From contig NZ_FXZB01000011.1 of the NCBI RefSeq assembly GCF_900169065.1, positions 62,001 to 126,000 on the forward strand: a DNA stretch of 64,000 nucleotides. The letters run 5' to 3'. Position 1 is the first letter of the stretch; each line of letters begins with the position of its first letter. Shown here one piece after another: positions 24,285-33,020 of the stretch. The position numbers and the translations under genes were made by a program. The stretch is from Brevibacterium aurantiacum. Its GTDB lineage: Bacteria > Actinomycetota > Actinomycetes > Actinomycetales > Brevibacteriaceae. Below the pieces are notes generated by a model, which was not told the DNA's origin, ran no database searches, and worked only from the letters and a program-made list of their open reading frames with translations.

Positions 24285-24320
24285 CAGAGTGCCCCTGGTC
24301 CGAAGACCAGGGGCACTCTG
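24285..24320 (-). terminator. Intrinsic terminator of the serine protease gene
   Basis: Perfect 16-bp arms CAGAGTGCCCCTGGTC and its complement flank a CGAA loop. Read on the minus strand the hairpin is followed by TGTATTTTT, so it ends transcription of the protease gene at 24363; it also lies after the convergent GNAT gene but lacks a T-run in that direction. Confidence 0.85.
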
Positions 24321-24362
24321 CTGAGCACTCAGGCGATCATTTGCTGATCGTGTGAGCTACCC

Positions 24363-26690
24363 TCAGTTGTTCTTCTTGCGACGCATGGTCAGAACGACTG
24401 CGGCTCCACCGACAACGAGGAGTCCCGCACCGGCTGCGAGGCCGGTCAGTTCAGCACCGGTACGTGGCAGATCAGATCCGCCGTCACCATTGCCGTCATC
24501 GTCATTGTTGCCATTGTCGCCGTCGTCGTTTCCGCCGCCGCCGTTGCCGTCTTCGTCAGCAACAACCTCGAATGATCCGGTCAGAGCCGACTCATCCTCA
24601 GTGTCATTGGCACCGGTCACCTCAACGTTGTACTTGCCGAGATAGACCGACGGGTCGGATGCGCTTGTTCCGTAGATCGAGAATGCGGCAACACCGTCGG
24701 CGTTGGCAGTCTCATCAAGGGTGATGCCCTCAACGTTTTCAGGACCAGCAACGACTTCGAGTGAGACCTTTTCGCCCTCTTCGAAGCCTGCAGCCATGAT
24801 CTGCACGCCCTTGTCCTGCTTCACGAAGTCAGAAGCAGAAACTTCCTTAGGCTCGATCGAGAGCTTGCGCTCTTCGGGAGCTTCGCCGTCCTTCGAACCA
24901 TCGGAGTCAGCATTTGACTCTGCGTTCTTAGCATCGGCAGCTGCACCGGCGTCCGAGTCGTTGCCATCGGCATCGGCTTCGGCACCGTCTGCACCAGCGT
25001 CTGCTCCGTCCGCGCCAGCGTCGTCTGCAGCGTCGTCTGCAGCATCGTCAGCTTCCACGGTCACTGTGAACTCGGTTGATTCCGAGGTTCCGGCAACGGT
25101 GGTCGCGGTAGCGGTGTATGCGTACGTGCCAGTCTCTGAAGGAGCCTCGGCTGTGAAGTTGCCCTCGGCATCCGCAGTGACAGTCACGGAACCTTCAGCT
25201 GCGGCCTGAGCCTGAAGCGCTGCCTGTTCGCCGTTTGCAGCAACAGGCTTCCAGTCAAGCTTCACCTTGGCATCGGCCTCAGTCTTGCCAGTGATCTGAC
25301 CGCCTTCGTCGACCTTCTGGTCCTCGACTACTGGTGCTTCAGGCGCCTCAGGAGCGTCTGCGTCGGAGTCAGCATTTGCGTCCTTGGCATCGGCACCTGC
25401 ATCGGAGTCAGCGTCCTTGGCGTCGGCGCCAGCATCGGAGTCAGCGTTTGCGTCCTTGGCGTCGGCGCCAGCATCGGAGTCAGCGTTTGCGTCCTTGGCG
25501 TCGGCGCCAGCATCGGAGTCAGCATCCTTGGCATCGGCGCCAGCGTCAGAGCCGGCATCCTTCGCGTCGGCACCACCGTCAGCGTTTGCATCGTCGTCGC
25601 CCGGGGGCTCTTCATTCGGCTTTTCGAGGTTGAAGTCAACGCCCGACTCTGTGATCGAGTGGTCGAGGTCGGCTACCCAACCGAACTGGCTGCCGTCGGC
25701 TGTAGGTCCGCCACCGGAGATGACGCCAACAGCGGTGTCACCCTGGAACACAGCTCCACCTGAGTCGCCCGGCTGGGAGAAGGGCTTGTCGGCTGGGGAG
25801 GTCACTGCGAAGCCGTGTACCCAGTATCCACTGATGTTGGCGTACTCGAAGATCTCGTTGTACTCGGCGTCGACTTCACCCTCGGTCAGGCCTGTGGTGC
25901 GGCCGGACTTCTGAATCTTACCGTCCGTGTGAGCACCCACCTTGGTGATCTCAGTCGCGAGGCTCTTCGAGAGGTCGTCGTCGCCGGCTGTCGTCCAGTC
26001 GGTCACACCGTTCTTCACTCCGTACTTCGACTTGTCAACGTTGATGACTGCGAAGTCGATGTCGCTGCTCTGAGCGTTATTGGGATTCTCCGAGGTGTCG
26101 TGCTGCCCGCTCTCACCGAAGCTGGTGAATTCCCACTTACCGAGAACACCGATTCCGGACAGCTCAGACTGCTCTGAACCGGCTGCGGGAGCCGTGGAGG
26201 GCCTCTCGGTGTCGTTGACGATGCTGTCACCGGTAATTACAGCAGCCTTGTCCATGATCTTCGCGCAGTGGCCCGCGGTCAGGACAACAGGATTGCCGTC
26301 GCCGTCCCACCCGGAGAACCCGGTCGAGCAAACGCCGGTGGCACTGCTGGCTTCGCCGACGGTGTAGCCAGCGCCACCGACAACATCGTTGCCGGCATAT
26401 GCTTCAAGTTCCTTGATGCCCTCAGTGAAGTTGACGTTCTCATACTTCTTCTCGAGGTCCCTCATTTCCGCTGTCTTCTTCTCAACACCGAGATTGAGCT
26501 CTCCGCCCTTTGCACCGTAGGCATTGACGCCATCGATGTCGGACAGTGCCTTCTGCACCTGAGCGTCGTTCTGCACATCGAGTTTCTGCGGGCCGTCGGC
26601 TATGGCTGGGGATGCGACGAACGCACTGCCAAGACCGAGCGCCGCTGCGGCGGTCAGTGCCAGCGAACTCTGAACGAGTTTCTTCTGCAT
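24363..26690 (-). CDS. Cell-wall-anchored S1 family serine protease
   Basis: A signal peptide (about residues 1-32) and a short propeptide precede a streptogrisin/alpha-lytic-type trypsin fold. The triad is His141 in LTAGHC, an Asp at about 210-212 in SSDIDFAV, and Ser310 in PGDSGGAV; Cys121 and Cys142 fit the conserved disulfide. A repeated Asp/Ala/Ser-rich linker (about 365-430), an Ig-like domain, a second acidic linker and another beta domain follow. The end is LPRTG, a hydrophobic helix and RRKK, a sortase signal. It probably degrades extracellular protein at the cell surface. No sortase gene is in the window. Confidence 0.93.
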   Translation of the reverse strand: MQKKLVQSSLALTAAAALGLGSAFVASPAIADGPQKLDVQNDAQVQKALSDIDGVNAYGAKGGELNLGVEKKTAEMRDLEKKYENVNFTEGIKELEAYAGNDVVGGAGYTVGEASSATGVCSTGFSGWDGDGNPVVLTAGHCAKIMDKAAVITGDSIVNDTERPSTAPAAGSEQSELSGIGVLGKWEFTSFGESGQHDTSENPNNAQSSDIDFAVINVDKSKYGVKNGVTDWTTAGDDDLSKSLATEITKVGAHTDGKIQKSGRTTGLTEGEVDAEYNEIFEYANISGYWVHGFAVTSPADKPFSQPGDSGGAVFQGDTAVGVISGGGPTADGSQFGWVADLDHSITESGVDFNLEKPNEEPPGDDDANADGGADAKDAGSDAGADAKDADSDAGADAKDANADSDAGADAKDANADSDAGADAKDADSDAGADAKDANADSDADAPEAPEAPVVEDQKVDEGGQITGKTEADAKVKLDWKPVAANGEQAALQAQAAAEGSVTVTADAEGNFTAEAPSETGTYAYTATATTVAGTSESTEFTVTVEADDAADDAADDAGADGADAGADGAEADADGNDSDAGAAADAKNAESNADSDGSKDGEAPEERKLSIEPKEVSASDFVKQDKGVQIMAAGFEEGEKVSLEVVAGPENVEGITLDETANADGVAAFSIYGTSASDPSVYLGKYNVEVTGANDTEDESALTGSFEVVADEDGNGGGGNDDGDNGNNDDDGNGDGGSDLPRTGAELTGLAAGAGLLVVGGAAVVLTMRRKKNN
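25368..25590. repeat. Degenerate 33/39-bp tandem repeats coding for an Asp/Ala-rich linker
   Basis: Copies of GCGTCCTTGGCGTCGGCGCC followed by AGCATCGGAGTCA recur about seven times, with or without a six-base GCGTTT insert, encoding DAGADAKD-type units with or without ANADS. Adjacent copies are nearly identical, so the tract is recent and length-variable. Confidence 0.8.
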
Positions 26691-26923
26691 ACTCTTGGGT
26701 TCCCTTGATCGTAATCACTGTTGCAATTGTCTGTGTACTCTTCGCCCCGCACCTCAACAACAGTGCGGATGTTTCTGAGAACAGTCTTTCAACCACATGA
26801 AAGGTTACGGTTTGGCAACGATGGGAAGCAACCACAATGCGTGTTGGTCGTGAACACAACTTACAAAACCTGAGTTGGCAAGCAATCTTCCGAGTTGTCC
26901 ATGGACCTGTCAAGGGTGGCCGT

Positions 26924-26929
26924 TATGAT
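26924..26929 (+). promoter_or_regulatory. Putative leaderless -10 hexamer TATGAT (META lipoprotein gene)
   Basis: TATGAT, six bases before the ATG at 26936. Confidence 0.55.
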
Positions 26930-26935
26930 CGGAGC

Positions 26936-27400
26936 ATGCTCAACCTCACTTCAAACAGACCTTCCGCAACGTTACGACGTGCCTTGGGAGTAGCTGTCCT
27001 TGGTCTCGCTCTGCCGCTTGCCGCGTGCGGACCAGGTTCCGAACCCAGCGAGCCAACCAGCTCTGCACCCACAGAATCCAACACTCCCTCGGATTCCGCG
27101 GATTCCACTGCACTTGACCCGACAGGCAAATGGGCTTCTCCTGAGGCGGGAGAGCCTTTCCTGGAGTTCTCTGCGGACGGACAGGTCAAGGGAACCGATG
27201 GTTGCAATCCGATCAAGACAACATGGGAAGTCGATGGTGACAAGGTCATCATCACCTCGTTCACGTCGACTCAGAAAGCCTGTGCGGGAGTCGACACGTG
27301 GTTGTCAGGTGCCGTGTCGGCGACGATCGATGGCAACGTCATGAAGGTGATGGACGGTAAAGGCAAGGTCATCGGCGGTTTGGAGAAGGAGGAGAAATGA
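26936..27400 (+). CDS. META domain-like lipoprotein
   Basis: The signal peptide ends in the lipobox LPLAAC (Cys near residue 31), followed by a Ser/Thr/Pro linker and a compact beta domain: GKWASPEAGEPFLEFSADG, VKGTDGCNPIKTTWEVDGD and TQKACAG. The pattern of a short strand, DGCN and a later KAC is that of the META/HslJ fold. The ATG at 26936 fits the leaderless signal; the frame open from 26837 is not used. It overlaps the next gene by four bases. The function of META domains is unclear; some act in heat or novobiocin resistance. Confidence 0.78.
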   Translation: MLNLTSNRPSATLRRALGVAVLGLALPLAACGPGSEPSEPTSSAPTESNTPSDSADSTALDPTGKWASPEAGEPFLEFSADGQVKGTDGCNPIKTTWEVDGDKVIITSFTSTQKACAGVDTWLSGAVSATIDGNVMKVMDGKGKVIGGLEKEEK

Positions 27401-27717
27401 GCAATTCAGTCAACGGCAAATGGGTCAGCTCCAAAGACGGATCCTCAGCGTTCCTCAAGTTCGACGAAGACGGAACACTGACAGGCAGCGATGGCGGAAA
27501 CCGAATCGCGACCACCTGGGGGTCGGAAGGTTCGGGAGCGGTCATCAAACCCTTCGCCACCACGCAGCGCGCCGTCATGGGCATGGAGGCCTGGGTGGGC
27601 CGAGTTCACCGTGTTGAGGCCGACGGTGACGTACTCACCGTCTTCGACCACGGCGGCAACCACCTCGGCGAGTTGGCCAAAGACACCGGTTCGAACGAAC
27701 CCGACGAAGGACGATAG
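27397..27717 (+). CDS. META-like protein without signal peptide
   Basis: The 106-residue protein repeats the layout of the previous gene (GKWVSSKDGSSAFLKFDEDG, LTGSDGGNRIATTW, TQRAVMGMEAWVG) but lacks a signal peptide and the two cysteines. It looks like a cytosolic paralogue born by tandem duplication. Its ATG lies inside the stop of the lipoprotein gene and its stop abuts the start of the DUF808 gene, so the three form an operon. Confidence 0.72.
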   Translation: MSNSVNGKWVSSKDGSSAFLKFDEDGTLTGSDGGNRIATTWGSEGSGAVIKPFATTQRAVMGMEAWVGRVHRVEADGDVLTVFDHGGNHLGELAKDTGSNEPDEGR

Positions 27718-28878
27718 ATGGCCGGCGGTCTGTTTGCCCTCCTCGACGACGTCGCAGCGCTGGTAAAGCTCTCCGCGGCCAGTCTCGACGACGTTGCCGC
27801 CGGAGCCTCACGATCGAGCATCAAGGCTGCGGGAGTCGTCGTCGATGATGCTGCGGTCACGCCGAAGTTCGTCGAAGGCGTCGGTCCGAAGCGAGAGCTG
27901 CCCATCATCAAACGCATCGCTCTCGGCTCTCTGGTCAACAAGATCCTCATCATCTTGCCCATCATCCTGCTGCTCAGTCAGTTCCTCCCCTGGCTGCTGA
28001 CTCCGCTCCTCATGGTGGGCGGCACCTACCTGTGCTTCGAAGGTGCAGAGAAGATCCTCGAGAAGCTCGGGTGGATCAAACACCACGAAGAGCCGAAGAA
28101 GGAATCCAAGCACGGCAAGAAAGACGACGGCGACGCGGAAAAGAAGATAGTCCGCTCCGCCATCACCACCGACTTCGTCCTCAGCTGCGAGATCATGGTC
28201 ATCGCACTCAATGAGGTAGCCGACGAGACGCTGCTCTCACGTGCCATCATCCTCGTCATCGTGGCCCTGGGCATCACAGTCGGCATCTACGGCACTGTCG
28301 GCCTCATCGTAAAGATGGACGACATCGGCCTGCACATGGCGAAGAAGGACAAACCGGGCACACAGAAGTTCGGCCGCTTCCTCGTCAAAGCGATGCCCAA
28401 ACTTCTTGCCGGTCTCTCGGTCATCGGCACGTTCGCCATGCTGTGGGTCGGCGGACACATCATCCTCGTGGGTACCGACGAACTCGGATTCAACGCCCTC
28501 TATGATTTCGTCCACCATCTCGAAGAACCCGTGGCCGCGATCGCCGGAGTCGGAGGCTTCCTGGGCTGGCTGGTCAATACGTTCTTCTCGCTCATCCTCG
28601 GCGCCATCTGGGGCGGAATCGTGGCTGGCATCGCCATCGGCTTCACTGCTCTGCTGAAGTCGGGGAACAAGGACGACAAGGACCACAAGGACTCCACCGG
28701 GCAGGAGGACGACGAGGTACCCGCCGATATGGCTGCTGCAGAAAGCTCTGCCGCCGATGCGTCCTCAACCGCGGACTCGACCTCAACTGCAGATCACGGC
28801 GCGGGAAGCGCAGATCACGGTGCGGGACCTAAGCCGAACTACGCCCCGAATCCGGGTAAGGACTCGTCGGGAAGTTGA
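27718..28878 (+). CDS. DUF808 family membrane protein (YedI-like)
   Basis: The start MAGGLFALLDDVAALVKLSA and the following DDVAAGASRSSIKAAGVVVDD and RELPIIKRIALGSLVNK are diagnostic for DUF808. About six membrane helices are spread between residues 70 and 320, and the tail is rich in Asp, Ala and Ser. The family is of unknown function, conserved in many bacteria. It is the last gene of the META operon; the next gene converges with a three-base gap. Confidence 0.92.
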   Translation: MAGGLFALLDDVAALVKLSAASLDDVAAGASRSSIKAAGVVVDDAAVTPKFVEGVGPKRELPIIKRIALGSLVNKILIILPIILLLSQFLPWLLTPLLMVGGTYLCFEGAEKILEKLGWIKHHEEPKKESKHGKKDDGDAEKKIVRSAITTDFVLSCEIMVIALNEVADETLLSRAIILVIVALGITVGIYGTVGLIVKMDDIGLHMAKKDKPGTQKFGRFLVKAMPKLLAGLSVIGTFAMLWVGGHIILVGTDELGFNALYDFVHHLEEPVAAIAGVGGFLGWLVNTFFSLILGAIWGGIVAGIAIGFTALLKSGNKDDKDHKDSTGQEDDEVPADMAAAESSAADASSTADSTSTADHGAGSADHGAGPKPNYAPNPGKDSSGS

Positions 28879-28881
28879 GTA

Positions 28882-29829
28882 CTACTTCTCCAGCACGTCC
28901 TCGATGCCGCTGTCGTTGATGAGCCAGTCAAGGCTGGCCGGACTCGCTCCGTTGATCGCGGTCGTGAAGTCGGCGTCGACGAATTTCGCGGTCCCGTTCT
29001 TCACCGCGGGCAGGGAGTCGTAGCTGGGATTGTCCTCAACCATCGATTTCGCGTCCTCATCCATAGCCCAGATGAAGAGGTAGTCGGCATCGAGCTGATT
29101 GAGCTCCTCCGCTGAGAGGGTGAACCTATTGACCTCTTCCGGAGTCTGATGCTGGCCCGGCTTCAGACCGAGGAGTTCAAGAGGTGCCGCATTTCCGAAG
29201 TAGATCCCATCGGATCTCGGTGAGATGACCTGATAGGTCTTCCCCTCCACCTCGAGTTCCTCCCCCAGTGACTTCATGGATTCCTTGGTCGCCGCGATGG
29301 CCTCTTCGACCTCGTCCTTCTTACCCAACGCCTCACCAACGACTTGAGCACTGACATCCCAATCGGGATTGGTCGACTCCGACTTCGGCACCACGACCGG
29401 GGCAATGTCCGAAAGATGGTCATAGACGGCATCATCGGTGACGTTCCAAGGAGCCGCAAAGATGACGTCAGGCTCATAGGAGGCCACCTTCTCAACGTCG
29501 ACGTCGTAGCTGTCACTGACCAATGAATCGTCTGCGACCTCGTCGAGGACACCCTGTTGCCACGCATTGAGCTCATCGGCACTGGTGCCGACTGCCACGG
29601 GCGTGGTGCCCAATTGCGCGGAAACGTCCGCCGACGGGGTATTGAGAGCGACTACAGTCTCCGGGTTCGCCGGAACTTCGACCGTCCCTTTGAGCGTATC
29701 GACGCTCACCGGCCCGCCCGATCCGCTCTCATCGCCTTCGGAGGGACTGCCGGGTGAGGCACTCGAACAGCCGTTGAGGGTCATAGCCCCCACGGTGAGA
29801 GCGACAACGACGATGTTGCTTCTCTTCAT
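28882..29829 (-). CDS. Iron-siderophore ABC transporter substrate-binding protein
   Basis: A lipobox (LNGC, Cys at residue 21) anchors this binding protein outside the membrane. The body has the FepB/FecB fold with VALNTPSADVSAQLGTTPV, VEKVASYEPDVIFAA and a C-terminal INDSGIEDVLEK. It should capture ferric siderophores and hand them to the two permeases encoded upstream. It is the last gene of a four-gene operon headed by a DtxR-type box at 32962. Confidence 0.9.
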   Translation of the reverse strand: MKRSNIVVVALTVGAMTLNGCSSASPGSPSEGDESGSGGPVSVDTLKGTVEVPANPETVVALNTPSADVSAQLGTTPVAVGTSADELNAWQQGVLDEVADDSLVSDSYDVDVEKVASYEPDVIFAAPWNVTDDAVYDHLSDIAPVVVPKSESTNPDWDVSAQVVGEALGKKDEVEEAIAATKESMKSLGEELEVEGKTYQVISPRSDGIYFGNAAPLELLGLKPGQHQTPEEVNRFTLSAEELNQLDADYLFIWAMDEDAKSMVEDNPSYDSLPAVKNGTAKFVDADFTTAINGASPASLDWLINDSGIEDVLEK

Positions 29830-29862
29830 GATGCACTTTCGGTCAGGGCGGCAGTCTGCTGG

Positions 29863-30768
29863 TCAGCGGTCTGCGAAGGTCTTCTTCGGCCTGCCGGGAA
29901 CGATCATGGGTGCACCAGTGACGGGGTCGTCGATGATGGTGCAGTCGATGCCGAAGACCCGGTCCACCAACTCCGATGTGATGATCTGGGCTGGTGGGCC
30001 CTGGGCGACGATTGCCCCGTCCTTCATCGCGATGATCTCGTCGGCGTAGCGGCAGGCCTGGTTGAGGTCGTGGAGAACGGCGACGAAGGTGTGGCCGTGT
30101 TCGTGATTGAGCTGTGCGAACAGATCGAGCAGGTCGATCTGGAAGGCCAGGTCCAAGAACGTGGTGGGTTCGTCAAGCAGCATCAGCGGTGTTTCCTGTG
30201 CGAGGACCATCGCCACCCAGACCCGTTGCCGCTGACCGCCGGAGAGTTCGTCGACCTGGCGGCCCGAGAGGTCTTCGGTGTTCGTTGCCCGCAGCGCTGA
30301 GAGCACGGCAGTTTCGTCCTGGTCTGTCCACTGTTTGAGGAACGACTGGTGCGGGTGGCGCCCGCGAGCCACGAGCTCGGCCACGGTGATGCCGTCTGGG
30401 GCGATCGATGTCTGTGGGAGCAGTCCCAGCCTTTTGGCGATCTGCTTCGTCTTCAGTTTCGCGATATTTCCGCCGTCGAGGAGAACCGTGCCCTTCGCCG
30501 GGGTCATCAGTCTGGCCAGTGCCCGCAGCAGCGTCGACTTGCCGCAGGCGTTGGGGCCGACGATGACGGTGAACTTGCCCGGAGCGATCTCTACGTTGAG
30601 GTCGGTGATGACCTGGCGATGGTCATAGGCCAGGTCGAGGTTCTGGGCCGCCAACGGCGTCGCGGTCGACGTCGCCGTATCGGTCGCGCCAGCTTTGCCG
30701 ACATTGCCGGTCGTCCCGGACTTGCCAGTCGTATCAGCGTGATCGGTCATATCGGATGAGATGCTCAT
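29863..30768 (-). CDS. Siderophore ABC transporter ATP-binding protein
   Basis: After a Thr/Gly-rich N-terminal tail of about 40 residues comes a FepC-like ATPase: Walker A VGPNACGKSTLLRAL, GLLPQTSIAPDGITVAELV, signature ELSGGQRQRVWVAM, Walker B PLMLLDEPTTFLDL and the switch histidine in AVLHDLNQA. It powers import by the permease pair. Its ATG at 30768 overlaps the permease stop by four bases. Frames that extend it further upstream lie within the permease gene and are rejected. Confidence 0.92.
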   Translation of the reverse strand: MSISSDMTDHADTTGKSGTTGNVGKAGATDTATSTATPLAAQNLDLAYDHRQVITDLNVEIAPGKFTVIVGPNACGKSTLLRALARLMTPAKGTVLLDGGNIAKLKTKQIAKRLGLLPQTSIAPDGITVAELVARGRHPHQSFLKQWTDQDETAVLSALRATNTEDLSGRQVDELSGGQRQRVWVAMVLAQETPLMLLDEPTTFLDLAFQIDLLDLFAQLNHEHGHTFVAVLHDLNQACRYADEIIAMKDGAIVAQGPPAQIITSELVDRVFGIDCTIIDDPVTGAPMIVPGRPKKTFADR

Positions 30769-31871
30769 TGTGCCTTCCGAGCTTCTTGGATGAGGAGCCA
30801 GATCAGGTAGATGCCGCCGATGCACACGGTGACGACTCCGACGGGAAGTTGGGTTTCGCCCAGGGCGTGCTGAGCGATGAGATCGGCAGCGACGAGCAGG
30901 AGCGCTCCAACGGCTGCAGCCGACAGCAGGCTGGTGCCTTGGGACTTTGCGATCCTGCGTCCGATCTGTGGGGCGGCAAGGGCGACGAAGGCGATGGGTC
31001 CGGCGGCGGCCGTGACCACGGCGACGAGCGCCACGGCTACGAGAATGAGGCCGGCTCGCAGGGGTTCGTTGCGCACCCCTAGCGCCTTGGCGGTGTCGTC
31101 GCCGAGTTCGAGTGTGCCCAGGCCGCGGGAGAAGAGGCCGCATCCCAGCCCCAGGAGCACCGTGCCGATGGCTGCTGGCAGCAGTGTCGACCAGCCCATG
31201 CCGTTGAGTGTTCCGGCTCCCCAGGTGGCTGCCGCCATCGCGAGGTCGAGGTCGGCGCGCATGATCAGCCAGGTGTTGAAGGCGTTGAGCATGGCGGTCA
31301 GGGCGATGCCGACGATGATGAGGCGGAAGCCTTGGACCCCGCCCTTCCACGTCAGAAGGTAGACCACGATGGCGGTGAGGAGGCCGCCGATGATCGCACC
31401 GAAGGCTGTGGAGACGAAGCTGGAGCCGAAGACGATGATGGTGACGATTCCGCCGGTGTAGGCACCGGTGGAGAAGCCGATGATGTCGGGGCTGCCCAGT
31501 GGGTTGCGGGTCAGTGATTGGAAGACTGCACCCGAGATGCCCAGTCCGGCTCCGAGGACGATTCCGGCGATGATGCGTGGTGCCCGCCATTCGCCGACGA
31601 CGGTGTTGACGATGCGTTTGTCGGCCTGGCCGAACAGCCCTTGGAAGACCTCGCCGGGGGTAAGCGAGAACTCTCCGAGGAGCAGTCCCAGGAATCCGCA
31701 GCCCAACGCCAGCACAGCGACGATGGCGCTCGTGACGACGACGCGCAGATCGATGCGGAAGCCGAAGGCTCGCAGCATCGGACGGCCGAAGTCGACCTTC
31801 TCCCCCGGCAGGACCCGCTGGCCGGGAACGAATTCGGTGGCGTCTCCGATCGGTGAGTGCGACGATTTCAC
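30765..31871 (-). CDS. Siderophore ABC transporter permease, FecCD family
   Basis: The 368-residue membrane protein has about nine to ten helices and the FecCD hallmarks GLGISGAVFQSLTRNPLGSPDIIG and AAAGPIAFVALAAPQIGRRI, with LPVGVVTVCIGGIYLIWLL at the end. It starts with a cytosolic stretch of about 30 residues before the first helix. It overlaps the genes on both sides by four bases, so all are translationally coupled. Confidence 0.92.
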   Translation of the reverse strand: MKSSHSPIGDATEFVPGQRVLPGEKVDFGRPMLRAFGFRIDLRVVVTSAIVAVLALGCGFLGLLLGEFSLTPGEVFQGLFGQADKRIVNTVVGEWRAPRIIAGIVLGAGLGISGAVFQSLTRNPLGSPDIIGFSTGAYTGGIVTIIVFGSSFVSTAFGAIIGGLLTAIVVYLLTWKGGVQGFRLIIVGIALTAMLNAFNTWLIMRADLDLAMAAATWGAGTLNGMGWSTLLPAAIGTVLLGLGCGLFSRGLGTLELGDDTAKALGVRNEPLRAGLILVAVALVAVVTAAAGPIAFVALAAPQIGRRIAKSQGTSLLSAAAVGALLLVAADLIAQHALGETQLPVGVVTVCIGGIYLIWLLIQEARKAQ

Positions 31872-32935
31872 AGTCCGCTCGCCTTCTTTCTGCGAACGAG
31901 GGCGATGAGCACCGGTGCACCGACGAAGGCGGTGACGACGCCGACCTGGAGTTCACCCGGTTTCATCACCACCCGTCCGAGCACATCGGAGACGAGGAGC
32001 AGAATGGGCGAGAGGATGACGGAATAGCTTAAGATCCATCTCTGATCGGGGCCGACGATCCAGCGCGCGATGTGGGGAATCATCAGTCCGATGAACCCGA
32101 TCGGCCCGGCGGCAGCGGTGGCACCGCCGGCCAGGAGGGTGACCGCGAGGATGGTGAGGATGCGGGTGCGGTTGACCGAGGTGCCCAGACTGGCAGCCAG
32201 ATCGTCGCCGAGTGCCACTGCGTTGAGCGAGTGGGCCAAGAAGAGTGCGAGGACGATGCCGCCGATGATGAATGGAGCCACGGCGTAGACCGTGTCGAAA
32301 CCACGACCGGCGATGGCTCCGACATCCCAGGCACGGAAGGCGTCGAAGGCTCGTTCATTCGTCAGCAGCACGCCTTTGGTCAATCCAGTCAGCACAGCTG
32401 CCACGGCGACTCCAGCCAAGGTCAGCCGGATCGGATCCACGCTGTGGTTTCGACCGGAGGACCCGATGATGTACACGCCTGCCGTGGCGACGAGGGCACC
32501 GAGGAAGGCGAACCAGATGTAGCCGTTGATCGAGGTGATTCCGAAGAACCCGATCCCGATGGCGACGGCGAAGGAGGCCCCTGCGTTGACGCCGAGGATG
32601 CCCGGGTCGGCCAGCGGGTTGCGCGTCAGCGCCTGGATCAGTCCGCCAGCCAGACCCAGTCCCATACCGACGAGTATGCCCAACACGGTTCGCGGGAAGC
32701 GCAGTTCGAGGACGACCAGCTGGTCGTCGCTTCCGCTGGGATCGAAGAATGCGCCCAGTACTTCCGAGACCGGCATGTCACGGGTGCCGATGGCCAGTGA
32801 GGCCAGCACCACGAGGACCAAGACGATGACCGCGATGATGAGCCCGAGGGTGCGTCTGACCTTCAGCGCCCGTGTCGCCTTCTGACCGGTGACCTCAGAG
32901 GGCTTCGCCGAGGCTGTGGTGGCGAGACCGGTCAT
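31868..32935 (-). CDS. Siderophore ABC transporter permease, FecCD family (first gene of operon)
   Basis: The 355-residue protein has the same fold: MGLGLAGGLIQALTRNPLADPG, AAAGPIGFIGLMIPHIAR and ELQVGVVTAFVGAPVLIAL. The first helix starts near residue 29. AAGGA lies about seven bases before the ATG at 32935, and the DtxR box is 27 bases upstream. With the second permease it forms the heterodimeric channel. Confidence 0.93.
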   Translation of the reverse strand: MTGLATTASAKPSEVTGQKATRALKVRRTLGLIIAVIVLVLVVLASLAIGTRDMPVSEVLGAFFDPSGSDDQLVVLELRFPRTVLGILVGMGLGLAGGLIQALTRNPLADPGILGVNAGASFAVAIGIGFFGITSINGYIWFAFLGALVATAGVYIIGSSGRNHSVDPIRLTLAGVAVAAVLTGLTKGVLLTNERAFDAFRAWDVGAIAGRGFDTVYAVAPFIIGGIVLALFLAHSLNAVALGDDLAASLGTSVNRTRILTILAVTLLAGGATAAAGPIGFIGLMIPHIARWIVGPDQRWILSYSVILSPILLLVSDVLGRVVMKPGELQVGVVTAFVGAPVLIALVRRKKASGL

Positions 32936-32961
32936 CGGAGGGTTCCTTAGTATCGACTAAT

Positions 32962-32980
32962 TAAGGGCAGGCTAACCACA
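32962..32980 (-). promoter_or_regulatory. DtxR/IdeR-type iron box upstream of the siderophore ABC operon
   Basis: TAAGGGCAGGCTAACCACA matches the consensus TTAGGTTAGGCTAACCTAA at 14 of 19 positions, including the full AGGCTAACC half. DtxR with Fe(II) would block transcription of the operon starting at 32935 when iron is plentiful. Confidence 0.75.
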
Positions 32981-33020
32981 ATCTAGTCGAAAACGGCGGC
33001 TCATCCAAACGATTTCTCGT

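Noticed and set aside
24285-24320. Terminator for the plus-strand GNAT gene
   Set aside because: The T-run exists only when the hairpin is read on the minus strand, so it belongs to the protease gene, although it may help in both directions.
25368-25590. CRISPR-like regular repeats
   Set aside because: The units have no unique spacers, keep a reading frame and lie in a coding linker.
29863-31956. Long minus-strand frame joining the ATPase gene to upstream sequence
   Set aside because: The upstream part is an off-frame reading of the permease gene; the ATPase has its own ATG overlapping the permease stop.
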